Source of the DNA: Pyrenopolyporus hunteri
Lineage: Eukaryota > Ascomycota > Sordariomycetes > Xylariales > Hypoxylaceae
DNA length: 64,000 bases
Direction: 5' to 3'
Assembly (NCBI GenBank): GCA_902806595.1
Contig: CADCXC010000014.1
Span: 868,001 to 932,000 of the forward strand
The notes below the pieces were generated by a model, which saw nothing but the letters and a program-made list of their open reading frames with translations, searched no databases and was not told the origin of the DNA. Both the position numbers and the translations under genes were made by a program. Below are positions 12,598 to 24,497 of this stretch, one piece after another (positions within the stretch are counted from its first letter, which is position 1; the number at the start of each line of letters is the position of its first letter).

Positions 12598-13036
12598 GTG
12601 TCGCTACGCCGGTTTTAGGATCCGCGTATTTATTACGGTCCTTCACACAATGGGCGACGCGGTGTGGTTGTGTGGTCGCTTGGTGGCGTTGCGTAACAGG
12701 GGGCGGAGCTAGGGACGGCTTCGTCGTCCCCTTATGATATATCATATATTGAATCCCATACTTTGGCAAACTGCGACCCGGTTTCTCCATGGCATGATTC
12801 ATCGATAAGAACTTATTTGTCGATTCCTCAAAGTTGCTTTTCTCTAAGAATAAATGGGGTAGATAGCGGGTAGGTATAATGTCACCCAACCTCGCACTAC
12901 AATAGCCGTCCTTTACGTACCCAGGTAAATATCAGGTGGTTTACTGCCCCCTAACCCTCACTCTAACCACACACCCTAACCCTAACCACAGGTTAACCAC
13001 AACCCTTCCACATCACAACACGGGCCGCTCTTATCT
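12598..13036. other. convergent intergenic region
   Basis: Space between the 3' ends of the third SDR and the FAD oxidase. It contains the telomere-like repeat listed separately and an AT-rich palindromic TGATATATCA near 12736. No gene is supported. Confidence 0.5.
12946..13009 (-). repeat. interstitial telomere-like repeat (degenerate CCCTAA)
   Basis: The plus strand carries CCCTAACCCT near 12949, CTCTAACC, then CCCTAACCCTAACC at about 12973-12986, and further ACAACCC and GGTTAACC variants. The minus strand therefore reads TTAGGG, the common telomere unit of filamentous fungi. Only about three units are perfect, so this is a degenerate block and not an active telomere. Such blocks can mark old chromosome ends, break repair or telomere capture. 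Confidence 0.65.
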
Positions 13037-14918
13037 TCACGCTCGACAAAGCCGACCATCTGAGTTCGGGATCCACGATTCACTACCGACGGCTGTGGTC
13101 GCATATAATAATGCTTCCGGATCATATTTTTCCTTAATTGCCCTTAACCGCTTATAGTTGGCTCCGTAGAATACTTCTTGCCAATTTGGCTGCTGAAAGT
13201 TGGCTTCGTTGAGATACGCCCCAGCTCCCGGTGTTGCCGCTTCGATTTGGGGCATCACAAGCCGAGTCAGCTCATCCTGTTTTTTAACCATCTCGGACCA
13301 GGGACCTTCAAAATCCCAGGGCATTTGGATAAGACAGGTCATTAAAGCCGATCTCCAAGCCGGCAAGACTGAATTATCATAAAGAGGCTGCTTGTTCGCG
13401 TTGAGGACTGTGCAAACAAGATTGAAGCCGGCCTCGACGGCTGCCCTGAATGCCGATGTGAGTTCTTTTGAGGCCCTAGAGTCTTCGATGATTTCCCTTG
13501 GGATGAGGCGTCCGCCGGCGATCTGCGCTTCTGGTGTCACGTCGACAATTGGCCGAATGTAGGAGTTGTACATATCGAGGAAACCAGGGTGAACAGACGT
13601 GGTGATATTTAGAGAAAGGCCGGAAGCTACCAGCTGCGACCTAATTGGATCCAAGATCCGACTTACGACGGACACATTGACGGATGGAATGGCTATGTTA
13701 AAGACCGTAAAGGATGTTTGCGTTAGGGCGTAGTAGATGGTCGCTCCGGCGTCGACCGCTGCGGGAAGAGTTGAGTGGAAGGTCGTGATAGAATCCCAGA
13801 ACTTTTCGACGCCGCCGGCCGTAGAGTTATCATAGGACAGCATGGCACCGGTCATAGGTGCGTCTTGATACACTCGCATCGTCACCGACACCACGACCGC
13901 AAACGTGCCGGGCCCGCCTCCGCTCAGTGCCCAATACAGATCCGCGTGACTGTTTGGCGTCGCTATAAGGTGGTCGCCGTCCGCAGTCACGACTTCCCAC
14001 TCCAGGACATTGTCTGCCGCCAGTCCGTATATAGATGTAAAGGCGCCGTGTCCACCCCCTGTGGCGAATCCTCCGCCCATGCTCACTGTGGGACAACTCC
14101 CTGTCAAGATGCGTAGTCTTCTAGCATTCACTGCACTAAAAACCTCTTCGAAGATTACGCCGGCACCAAGCCGCACACATGGGCCGGTATATCTCCCCCC
14201 ACGGTTACATACGTCAAAGAATTCCATATCCTTCAGATTATGTAGCCACAGGGATAGAGCCCCCTTTCCAGTAGATTTTCCAAGAATACTAAAAAGTCGT
14301 ATGAGCTCACGGGGTCTCTCTCTGCACGTGGAGAGTGGAAAATACTTACTCATGGCCGGTGTTTTTCAAAACGAGCCGGATATTCTTATCGCGCGCGAAT
14401 CTGACACCCGCTCGGATATCGTCAACGCTACTCACGTTGATGGAGAAGGGGGCATAATTTCCGAGGGAACAAGGTGTGCCCTTCGGTGTAAATGGATCGC
14501 AAGACTGGTTTTGGAAATAGGGCGCTAGGATATCAATTGGCGACTCAAGACTGCGAGAAATACGTCAGTATTTCATCAAGGCCTCGTGAATAGGGACGGT
14601 ACACGACGCATATGGAAGACGAGCACTCTACACTCACTGGGGATTGTCGAACGGCCAAGTTCTTTTCAAGACTCCGCAAGCCTTGTCGTCAAAATTCGGG
14701 TCATGGCATACGAAGGCCTCGGGCGTGGTCGCGATAAGTCGACCGTGGACACTGCTATTCAGCTGCGCCCATTCGCGCTTGTTAGGCCAGTTCAGGTCGC
14801 CGGGCATGGCCCTACAAGTCGCGCCTGAAGCCACAGAAGCATTAACAGCGCCTGGCAGCGCCAGGACTGACCGCGACAGAGAAGCCCACAGTAGCAAAAA
14901 AGTAATGCGAAATGCCAT
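13037..14918 (-). CDS. secreted FAD-linked oxidase, BBE-type with two covalent FAD anchors
   Basis: Three exons (14918-14638, 14550-14350, 14288-13037) give 577 residues. The first about 20 residues form a cleavable signal peptide ending near Leu-Ala-Leu-Pro. The PCMH-type FAD domain follows. His160 in NTGHD is rebuilt across the second intron, and Cys226 in TGSCPTVSMGGG supplies the second anchor, the pair used for 8-alpha-histidyl and 6-S-cysteinyl FAD in berberine-bridge-type enzymes. GGGPGTFAVV and the closing BBE segment (FYGANY, then IKEKYDP near residue 550) are intact. Several NxS/T sites fit a secreted glycoprotein. Relatives oxidise alcohols, amines or ring systems with oxygen. Placement in the cluster suggests late, possibly vesicular or extracellular tailoring. 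Confidence 0.92.
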
Positions 14919-15642
14919 TATGCCAAGTAGAAGTTAGATACCTAGGTAAGTGTCCGATCCATGCAATACATTCATATTTACATACACTCTGAGGTTTTAA
15001 ATCATCAATATCATAAAGCCCGCCCCCTAACAGGCCTTCCACTTGACATGTCGCGCTGCTATGTGATTGAGCTTGAAATCTTTTAATAGTTTGCCGTATT
15101 CTAATTCGAACTACATTCTATCACCACACATATTCCGGTTTACCCAACCTGTTTCAGCCCTTTCCGTTCCTTTCAATCTCCTTATCCCTTCTCCGTCCAT
15201 CATCCTTCACACGCTGCTGTGTGATCGTCCAGCGCCACTAGGCAATCGACAGCGACCTTCGGGACTGCTTCGCCGCCGCCGAACATATACATTAAATCCT
15301 ACCGACCGCCGCTGGTTTGCTGTTCTCTCCTTTGCCGTAACTCTACTAAAAGTTCCCTTCCTGATTCCTAGAGATTCGCCCTTACAATATTCACTCAACG
15401 TTACGCGCCGTAATATAATGGTGTATTAATTACTCGGGTACCGTATTCAATGAACCAGGTTATATTGAAATTTTACTTGTATTACTGCAATTGAAGACTT
15501 AAATAATCTAATATATAAGGTATATTTATTCTATTCTGAAGAAGCATGATATACGAGAAATAAGGCATAGGAAGAATTCTTACAAACAATGTCTGTATGG
15601 TTAGATATTCGCTCGGAGTTTCCTCTAGTATGTACTTGAACA
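14919..15642. other. intergenic
   Basis: Upstream of the FAD oxidase (leader pyrimidine-rich) and downstream of the hydrolase. AT-rich at 15460-15560. No gene was recognised. Confidence 0.5.
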
Positions 15643-16608
15643 TTAAGATCCAAAATGTCGGGTTATAAATTCTAACTGTGCCGCCATAGTAGGAAAAAAG
15701 GTGTCGCCGTCTAACACATCCATATGCCCCTTCCCACGTACTATGTACATCTCCTTTGGCCCCCCGATTACGCTGAGAATCAACTCTTCCTGCTGTGTAG
15801 CTGGGGAGATGCAGTCATGCTCCGGTGTAACAAGCATAACTGGCGTTGAGCCCAATAGGTGTAGCACTTTGAAAGGCGACCATGCCATGATGCTGTAGTA
15901 CGTCTGGATCGTCGTGTGTATTCCTAAATCCGGCAGTCTCTCCCTGGACTGCATGACGGCGTCCAGTTCGGCCTTACCCATGCCGATCCCAAACCCAGCG
16001 GGATTTTCGCCCCTCTCAGTAATCATCGGGATGCGGAAAGGTGGATTCCCGCTCAGTTGCGACTCTCGGTCTTGCATAGCCCTGGAGAGGACGGCTCGGC
16101 GCTTAGACGCCGGAAGATCCCACGTAGTGAGCGGGCTTACTGCCAGGGCGAGGCGGACGCGAGTATCGAGCGCTGCAGCCGCCAGTGCTACCCCACCGCT
16201 GAATGAAAATCCCCAGAGCGCAATGCGACTAGAGTCGACTCGTGCGTCAGACTTCAGATACGTCAAGGCGTCGTGGTAATCTGCGGTTTGCAGGACCGGG
16301 TCGATGTTATTACGGGGAGTTCCGTCGCTTGAACCAACGGATCGGGGGTCGTAGACCAGAGCCGTTATGCCTTCTTTTTGGAAATACTGAGCAACTTTTG
16401 GGAGTAGAGTCTCTCGGGTAAGGTTAAACTATGCTAATTAGAAAAATTTGCTCGGTTATTCCAAGTCTTATTTTCAACACTGGAGACTTACGCCGGGTGT
16501 CATGATTATTGCGCCTCCACGAGTACTTGCTGGATAAAGTGTTCCCCTGAGAGTCAGGCCATCCAACGTCTTGAACTCGACAGGCTCGCTGGTAAGTGGG
16601 GAAGACAT
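15643..16608 (-). CDS. alpha/beta hydrolase, fungal polyketide-transferase/hydrolase type
   Basis: Two exons (16608-16492 and 16428-15643) give 300 residues; the splice restores a continuous MTPGFNLTRE strand. The nucleophile motif reads WGFSFSGG with Ser114. Asp244 in TPEHD and His274 in GKGH complete the triad. The Gly-x-Ser-Phe-Ser-Gly-Gly form, the length and the short lid resemble a fungal group that includes the fumagillin polyketide transferase Af380 and related cluster hydrolases. It starts 457 bases from the PKS start and is divergent from it, so the two may share a promoter. A role in releasing or transferring the polyketide chain fits, because the PKS has no thioesterase. This role is inference; the fold and triad are visible. 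Confidence 0.85.
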
Positions 16609-17065
16609 TCTGCATCCGGGCTTCTGTGGGTGGGAGGCGCGTAAGTTACTCCAGTGTGATGGTGGCCCAGGATCTCCTTCTTATACGAGAGGATAGTTGG
16701 TCTTACCTTTCCGGCCGGAAGTATTCGTCACGAAACGCATTGTAACACTGCGTGGACTCGTCGAAGCTTCTTTGTTCATTGGCCTTAACGATGCTCTCGA
16801 ATATCTTGCTCGGGAGTTTGTAGTCACAGCTCCTGCCTCCCTACCTAACTAACTATGACATTACCATACAATACAAACCGGTAATCAGAACCTACGGGTA
16901 AAGAGATATTCTGTATAAGTGAAAGTTCAGTGGGCTACCGTCGTTAATTACTTTGTATATCAAGATATTATAGACTGGGCGGGGAGTCTTGATGCTGTAC
17001 TCTTGTTGGTAAATAGATTTTACAACCCGTTGATAGCTACTTTAACTACCTAGCAATAAAGCATC
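16609..17065. promoter_or_regulatory. bidirectional upstream region of hydrolase and PKS
   Basis: These 457 bases separate two divergent start codons and are the only room for both promoters. The part next to the PKS (16900-17065) is AT-rich. The part next to the hydrolase holds an open minus-strand stretch of about 40 codons (near 16710-16830) that ends at a good GT donor but does not splice in frame to the hydrolase. Confidence 0.45.
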
Positions 17066-20000
17066 ATGAACCCAATGGATTCTTCTTCGCGCCTATTGGA
17101 TATCCGTGACCATGACCACGAAGTAGCTGTTGGCGCGGATATGGACGCGTACGGTAGCTCCAGTCAAGTCCCTATCGCCGTCATTGGGATGGCGTGCCGC
17201 CTGCCCGGTCGCTGTGCTACGCCCCGAGATCTGTGGGAATTCATACGAGACGGCGGAGTGGCGGACACCAAACCACCCACCACTCGATTTAATCTCGAAG
17301 GGCACTACGATTCGTCTCAGAAGCCTTACACCATGAAGACCCCCGGAGCCATGTTCATGGAGACCGTTGATCCTGCCGACTTCGATGCGCCATTCTTCAA
17401 TATCAACCATACCGACGCCAGTTCGATGGACCCGCAGCAGAGAGTGTTGCTCGAAGTCTCTTACGAATGCCTCGAAAATGCGGGTATTCCCTTGGAAAAA
17501 ATCGACTCGACAAGATTAGGATGCATAGTGGGTGCGACGGCTGTCGGTGAGTTACTCTCAAGAGAGATGGATAGCTGTACCCGGTTGGTGCGATTCCAGA
17601 TAAACTGACCTGCTGGCTAGACTATCAGGACATGAACTGCAGAGACCCAGAGGATCGCACTGGCTCGCCGACTGTGGGCTATTGTCGTGCTCTCCTAAGC
17701 AACAGAGTTAGCCATTTTCTCAACGCACATGGGCCAAGGTGAACTAGTCTGTCCCAGTCAGACGCATCAGAAACTGATTATCTCGCAGTTTTACGCTCGA
17801 TACCGCATGTTCTAGTGGTATAACGGCCCTAAAAATGGCGTGTTTATACCTTCAATGTGGCGAGGCCGATGCGATGCTGGTTGGCAGCGTCAATATGTAT
17901 CTGAGCCCCGAAAGAAACCAAGACATGGGCGCCATGCGCCCGACCGCCTCACCAACGGGAAAATGTTACGCCTTTGACGCCAGAGCCGACGGCTACGTAG
18001 CTGCCGAAGCAGTGAATGCCGTCCTAATAAAGCGGATGAGCGATGCGGTTCGGGACGGAGACCCCATTCGGGCTGTTATCCGTGGGACTGCCGTGAACAG
18101 CGCCGGCAGGACCCCTGGAATCGCTATGCCAAATTCCCAGGCCCAGGCCGCAGTAATCCGAGATGCATATAAGAATGCTGGTATACCGATCACTGAACTG
18201 TCTCAGACTGGATATGTCGAATGCCACGGGACGGGAACGCGCGCTGGGGATCCGATTGAAGCCGAGGGGGTGGCGTCCGTCTTCCATTAGACCAGGTCAC
18301 CGCAGGACCCTCTCCCAATCGGCTCAGTGAAGAGCAATATTGGGCACTCGGAGGCTGCAGCAGGTCTCTCGGGCATTATCAAGGTAATCCTCGCCATAGA
18401 AAACGCGATTATCCCTGGAACCGCTACGTTTGAGACCGCAAATCCAAACATAGATCTCGCAGCGCTAAGGCTCAAAGTCTCGCGTCACGCTTTGAAGTGG
18501 CCCAGTCGGTCCAAGCTGCGTGCAGGGGTCAATTCATTCGGATTTGGTGGCGCCAATGCTCATGCTATCCTGGAATCCCCGAAATATCTCGTCGGGGTTG
18601 ACTTGCCAAAGCATAAGTCCATCTACCTGAGTAGCGACGACGTTTATGATTTCTTCGACGAAGCCTACTCGACCTCTTCATCCGGAAGTAAACGTATCCC
18701 GCGGTTGTTGTTGTTATCTGCCAACGATGAGGCGTCCTTGTACTCTTATGCGACGTTGCTGTCGTCCCGTCTTTTGAACCCCGCGGTAAACGTCGACGTA
18801 GATGACCTAGCGTACACGCTTTCGGAGCGCAGATCCAGGCTTCATCACAGAGCTTTCGCCGTGGCCACCGATGTTAAGATTACGAAGAATTCCTTCAACT
18901 TCGTGAAACGACTCGGCGCCCCGCCGCGGATCGGCTATGTCTTCACAGGCCAGGGTGCTCAATGGCCGATAATGGGCAAACGCTTGCTGGAACGCTTCGC
19001 CACGGCTAGGGACATGATAACGCGACTAGATAGAGCATTAGCTCGGCTTCCTGACCCCCCAAGCTTCTCGCTTCTCGCAGAGCTTGTTGAGGACCGGGAT
19101 CCAGAAATACTCCGACGCCCTGAGCTTTCACAGCCCCTTACTACGGCTCTTCAGCTTGCATTCGTCAGCGTCCTCGCAAAATGGGGAATAAAGCCAATTT
19201 CCGTCGCCGGCCATTCGTCAGGCGAAATTGCTGCCGCTGTCGTGGCTGGGTATCTCTCGCCAGAGGACGCCATCAAGATTGCTTTTCTTCGCGGCCGGGC
19301 TATAGCCCAAGCCAAAAGGGGACCGCCTCTCTGCATGCTTGCCGTGGGACTTCCGTCTGATTCAGCCACGTAATTTATAGACCCTACCGATGACCTTGTC
19401 CAAATTGCGTGCCTCAATAGTCCCCGCAGCGTCACAATGTCCGGGACGCTAGCAGCGCTTGAAAGAGTTCAGTCGAGGCTGCGAGTAGCCAATCATTTCG
19501 CCCGTCTATTACAAGTAGACGTCGCCTATCATTCCGATTACGTCTTGCCCGCCAGTGAGGCTTACGAGGACCTCCTACAGGCAAATTGGCAATCAAGCAC
19601 CCGGCATGAGAACGCCCCCGAACTGGTGCCTATGTTCTCCACCGTTTCGGGAAATTTGATGCAGAAGAATCCAGGTATCTCCTATTGGAAGGAAAATCTG
19701 GTATCTCAAGTCAAGTTCGAAGAAGCAATACGTAACATGACTCAAGGTGATGATGGTGCAAATGTCCTCGTTGAGATTGGCCCATCCGACACCCTCTCCG
19801 GGCCAATTTCTCAAACCATCCAGGATATGTCGGATAGCGATCCCGCCTTGGTGTACACTTCCGTATCCAAAAGGGGTCAAGATACACTCACCACCATCTA
19901 CAACCTTCCGGGCATGATCTTTGGTCTGGGCGGGGCTGTTGACGTAGCCGCCGTCAACGAGTACAGCGCACAAGAAACACCACCTGCAGTGCTCGTAGAT

Positions 20001-23000
20001 CTACCAAATTACGCGTGGAACCATTCCACGAAGTATTGGCATGAGAGTCTCGCCAGTAAGGATTGGAGATACAAAGCTTTTATCAAGCACGACATACTCG
20101 GATCCAAGGTCCTGGGGACAACTTGGTACAATCCGACATGGAAGAATAAATTGCGCCTTGGAGATTTGCCTTGGTTAACAGACCACAGACTCGGTAGCCA
20201 GATCGTGTTTCCTGCGGCTGGCTATATCTGTATGTCCATCGAAGCACTCTACCAGGCGAATTATATGACCATTTGGAAAGGGGATCCCCTGGCCAATTGC
20301 ACATTTAGACTGAGAGACGTCAAGTTTTCGCGTGCCTTGGTTCTTGAAGGGTCTGAAGAATGTATAATGATGCTCAGCCTGAGCCCAGTTCCCCAGTCTA
20401 CTGGCTCATGGCGGGAGTTTATCGTCTCATCGGTGAAAAATGATGTCTGGACCCGACATGCGTCAGGCCTTATTCATGTAGAAGATGTTTTCCCTGAATC
20501 CAGAGCCTCCGCCGACGTAATCTTGCCCTTAAGGAATCCAACCGCAGCAAGTAGCTGGTACAAGTCTATGCAAGGAATTGGCCTCAATTATGGAGCTTCC
20601 TTTCAAAAGCTGCTAGCGATAGAATGTACGGTTGGCTACCGTACGAGTAGATCGAGAGTATCTCTTGATCCGCCACCTTCGACTTGGCCACAGTCATCAT
20701 ATACCTTGCATCCAGCCTGCATGGACGCTTGTTTTCAGGCCATCACCCCTACTGTCTGGCAGGGGGATAGGTGCGATATCTCAACGGCCGTAGTACCCCG
20801 TGGAATTGATTCCATGACTTTACCTCTTAGGCTCCAGCAGCCACATGAGGCTATCGCCGCTACTCGTACTGAGTTCACTGGCGTGGGTAGAGCAGAGCTC
20901 ATGAAGAACTATAGCTCATCATGCGTAGTGTATCATCCGGAGAACGGAAACTTGATATTGGAAGTAGATGGAATGCGCTTCACCGAGCTGGATTCCCTTC
21001 GAACTCCACCAGTAACCCACGCATATACACGAGTTAAATGGGACGCAGACCTTGATCTTCTCACTGAGTCGAGCCTTAGGCAGATTGAACACGATGCTTC
21101 CCATAATATTGACGACCCCGCTGAAAAGTCAATGGCTGTAACTCGGAGATTTATCGACATGGCAGTTCATAAGAATCCGAATCTCAAAATTCTCGAGGTC
21201 AATCTAGATTCAAGCAATCATTCATGCCTCCTAGATCTGTATGGCTCAGATTCCTCCCAGCGTCCCGCTTTTCTCCAATATCACTACTATTCAGATAGTC
21301 CGGACACAGTGGCTGCCGTGGAGAAAGAGTATGGTGGCATCGAGGGGATTGAGTTCATGTACCACGACTTCGCCATACAGCTCCCTACAACAAAGGAAAG
21401 GTTTGATCTAGGTATAATCAGACTCCCTGCTCATTATATGCCTCGCTCGAGCACTCTATTCCAACACGTGCAGTCTTGCTTACAGGAATCCGGGACTGTC
21501 TATATCACGGGCAACTTAAAATCCGATGATCTTCGAGCAGAACTCCTTCAGGCAGGATTCAATTGGACATCATGTTTAGAAGTGGCTGCCCTTGGCCGAG
21601 TACGTCCTGCTTTGCAACCTACTGTGAATCGCGAAATAAAGTTAGTCAAACTTGACGGACACACGGCCAACCCCTCTGGAGCGGACCTAAAAGATTTAGG
21701 TTGGGAAGTCCAATGCCTAAGTGGCACTCCCGATATCCAAAAAGGAGACCGGGTCGTTATTCTGGACGATTATGAAATATCCGGAACTCCAGAAATCGAC
21801 CGTCGCCGATGGGACGTGTTACAAGCACTGGTTAAGGCCGAGTGTGCTATTCTGTGGGTGACGAGAGGAGCCCATATACAAGTTAGCAACCCCAACGGAG
21901 CAATATACAACGGTCTGGCCAGGGTAATTCGAAATGAGACTCCCAGCCTGCGCCTGATCAACCTCGACGTGGAGCATCGGTCCGGTAGTGCGACTACCCG
22001 GGCAATCGACACTTGTCTACACCTCCTAGACCGGGATACGGCCTCTGGTGTAGAGGACACCGAGTTTGTTGAGCGCGGTGGTATTCTCCACATATCTCGT
22101 CTGGAGCCTGACGTGGAGCTGAACAAGACTATGGAAGAAGATGGCACTGATGTTGTCGAAAATATGAACTTTGATGACTGCGATCGTCGCATAAGGCTCC
22201 ACGCGAACCGAATCGGATCTCTTGAGTCGCTGCAATACCACGAGCTTGCCGAGGAACACTCTAGTACACTGGAAGACGACAATGTGGAGGTCAAGGTTAT
22301 CGCGGCAGGGGTGAATTTCAAAGACGTGGCCTTGACCTTGGGCCTCATCCCCGGGAACGAGTTCCGGTTAGGGAGCGAAGGGAGCGGGATTGTTACTCGC
22401 GTTGCTCCGAACGTCGCAACGGTCAAGCCCGGCCAACGCGTGGCCTTCTTCGAGACCGGGTCGTTTAGTAACCGCATTGTAACGTCCGCAAAGATGGTTT
22501 GCCCAATCCCCGACTTAATGACGTTCGTCGAAGCCGCTACGGCCCAGTGTGCCTTCATAACGGCTATGCACTGCTTGCTCAACCTAGCTCACATGAAAGC
22601 TGGCGATCGTGTCTTGATCCACTCCGCGACAGGAGGCGTTGGATTAGCAGCCATTCAATTATGCCACCACGTTGGTGCTATTGTGAGCATCAGATCTCCC
22701 AGGTCTTGTACAGGTAGAATTACTAACGCTTGACAGGTCTATGCGACGGTTGGATCCCAGGAGAAGCGTGATTTCTTGAGAACCTCATACGGAATTCCGG
22801 GCGAAAGAATCTTCTCGTCTCGGACAAGAGCATTTGCGCAGCAGATTCTAAGTCATACAGGGGGTAAAGGCGTCAACATAGTCCTGAACTCGTTGGCCGG
22901 AGACTTATTGGATGAGTCCTGGCGCGTCATTGCTGATGGGGGAACTATGGTTGAAATCGGCAAGAGGGATATTCTGAACAAGAGGTCGCTGTCCATGGAC

Positions 23001-24497
23001 CCCTTCGAACGAAACGCCTCCTTTTGTGCGTTCGACTTGTCCCACGGGGAGATGGATATCGACAGAAAATCGAAGTAGGCTCGAACCGAATTCTCTTTGG
23101 TCTGCTTTTCCGCTAACTGAGCTTGCAGGATTATCTCGGAGATATTCAAGCTCCTGGAAAAGGGGCTCCTAAAGCCCATTACCCCTGCGCACGTTTTCTC
23201 GTTTGCCGAGATCCCCAAGGCTCTGCGTTATATCGGAAGCGCAAAGCACATCGGAAAGCTTGTGATTAGCAACAGCCATACTTCTGAGGTTCAAGTTCCG
23301 GTCAAGCCTTATCGTCCAAGCATCAGAATGAGGAACGATGCCTCCTACCTAATCGTTGGTGGGCTTCGCGGCTTATGTGCCAGTTTAGCGGTATCCCTGG
23401 CCAAAAGGGGCGCCAAACACTTGATTGTTCTATCCAGAAGTGGTCACGACGATCAGAAGTCTCAAAAAGCCAAAGAAGATATCGAGGGCTGTGGTTGCCA
23501 TGTCACGTTTATCCAAGGGGACGTGACAATGATAGACGACGTAAGACGTGCCTGTCAGGCTAATAACAATCTTCCAGTCCGTGGTATCGTACAAGGAGCC
23601 ATGGTTCTTCGAGTAAGTTCGTACAAACATTCTCGGATTAAGCAAGGATACTAAACCGAATAATAGGATCGTATATTTTCCTCGATGACGTTCGAGGAAT
23701 TCCATGGGGCACTGGACTGCAAGGTCCAAGGAACCTGGAACCTACACAATGTAGCTATCGAACAACAGTTGAATCTGGACTTCTTCACATTGTTATCCAG
23801 CATATCCGGAGTCCATGGACAGAAAGGCCAAGCCAACTATGCGGCAGCTAATACTTTCTTGGATGCATTCGCATCATACCGCCACGGCCTCGGCCTAGTA
23901 GCATGCTCCGTTGATCTAGGCGTTATCGAAGACGTCGGCTACCTAGCCGAAAACCACGAACTGCGAGAGAGGTTCGACGCAGATACTTGGTACGGAATAG
24001 ATGAGAAGCTACTGAGGCAGATCTTCAATCTCTCTATTCAACAGCAGCTGCCGCAGCCGCCTAGCCCCGCCAGCGCTGCACAGATGGTGACCGGAATCCG
24101 TGTGCCTCAGCCGATAGACTCACCCCTATTAAACGATCCAAGGTTCACTAGGTTGGCTAGGCACGACACGAGAAGAGAACAGCAGACAGGCACCGAGAAG
24201 TCGAAGGACGTCAGCGCGATACTCGTGGCGGCGCGCTCCAACACTGATGCGAAGAATGCCCTTAGACTGACTACGGAGGTGTGCAGTAGGTACCTCGCCA
24301 AGAGCCTCAGGATGTCTAACGAACTGGACATATCGAGGCCGCTTTCGGTCTATGGCATAGACTCGTTGGCCGCCATGGAGTTCCGTAACTTCGTTAAGAC
24401 AGACCTAGGCGTGGAGCTGAGTACGTTGGAAATCCTCAGTGCTAGCTCCTTAAGCGCCCTCTGTGAGGAATTGATCAGACGGATTCGAGCTTCGTAA
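17066..24497 (+). pseudogene. highly reducing polyketide synthase (KS-AT-DH-psiMT-ER-KR-ACP) with two in-frame stops
   Basis: Six exons (17066-17546, 17621-17738, 17789-22682, 22737-23074, 23129-23612, 23667-24497) join in frame over 2,381 codons. Domains in order: KS with Cys207 (DTACSS, rebuilt across intron 2), His346 and His386; AT with Ser676 (GHSSG); DH with His999 and Asp1179; a shortened methyltransferase-like segment at about 1,310-1,480 without a SAM glycine motif; ER with HSATGGVG at 1811; KR with GGLRGLC at 2021, Ser2150 and Tyr2163; ACP with Ser2338 (GIDSL). All catalytic residues are present, but codon 367 is TAG (18288-18290), between the two KS histidines, and codon 728 is TAA (19371-19373), inside AT. 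Flanking sequence stays conserved and in the same frame, and no plausible intron removes either stop. Both would be Gln if C had changed to T at CA. No thioesterase is fused. Likely a recently inactivated synthase, unless the stops are sequence errors. Confidence 0.9.

Noticed and set aside
16660..16840. Open minus-strand stretch beginning near SCDYKLPSK and ending at a GTAAG donor upstream of the hydrolase
   Set aside because: It has no start codon in frame and does not splice in phase with the hydrolase, whose own Met start fits the family well.
18258..18305. A possible tiny intron (GTGGCG...CCGCAG, 36 bases, in frame) that would remove the first PKS stop
   Set aside because: It is shorter than known fungal introns of this type, lacks a branch-point-like sequence, and would delete conserved KS residues (VASVF and TRSPQ).
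19332..19385. A possible intron removing the second PKS stop (GTGGGA...TTATAG, 37 bases)
   Set aside because: Too short, and removal would shift the reading frame, because the length is not a multiple of three.
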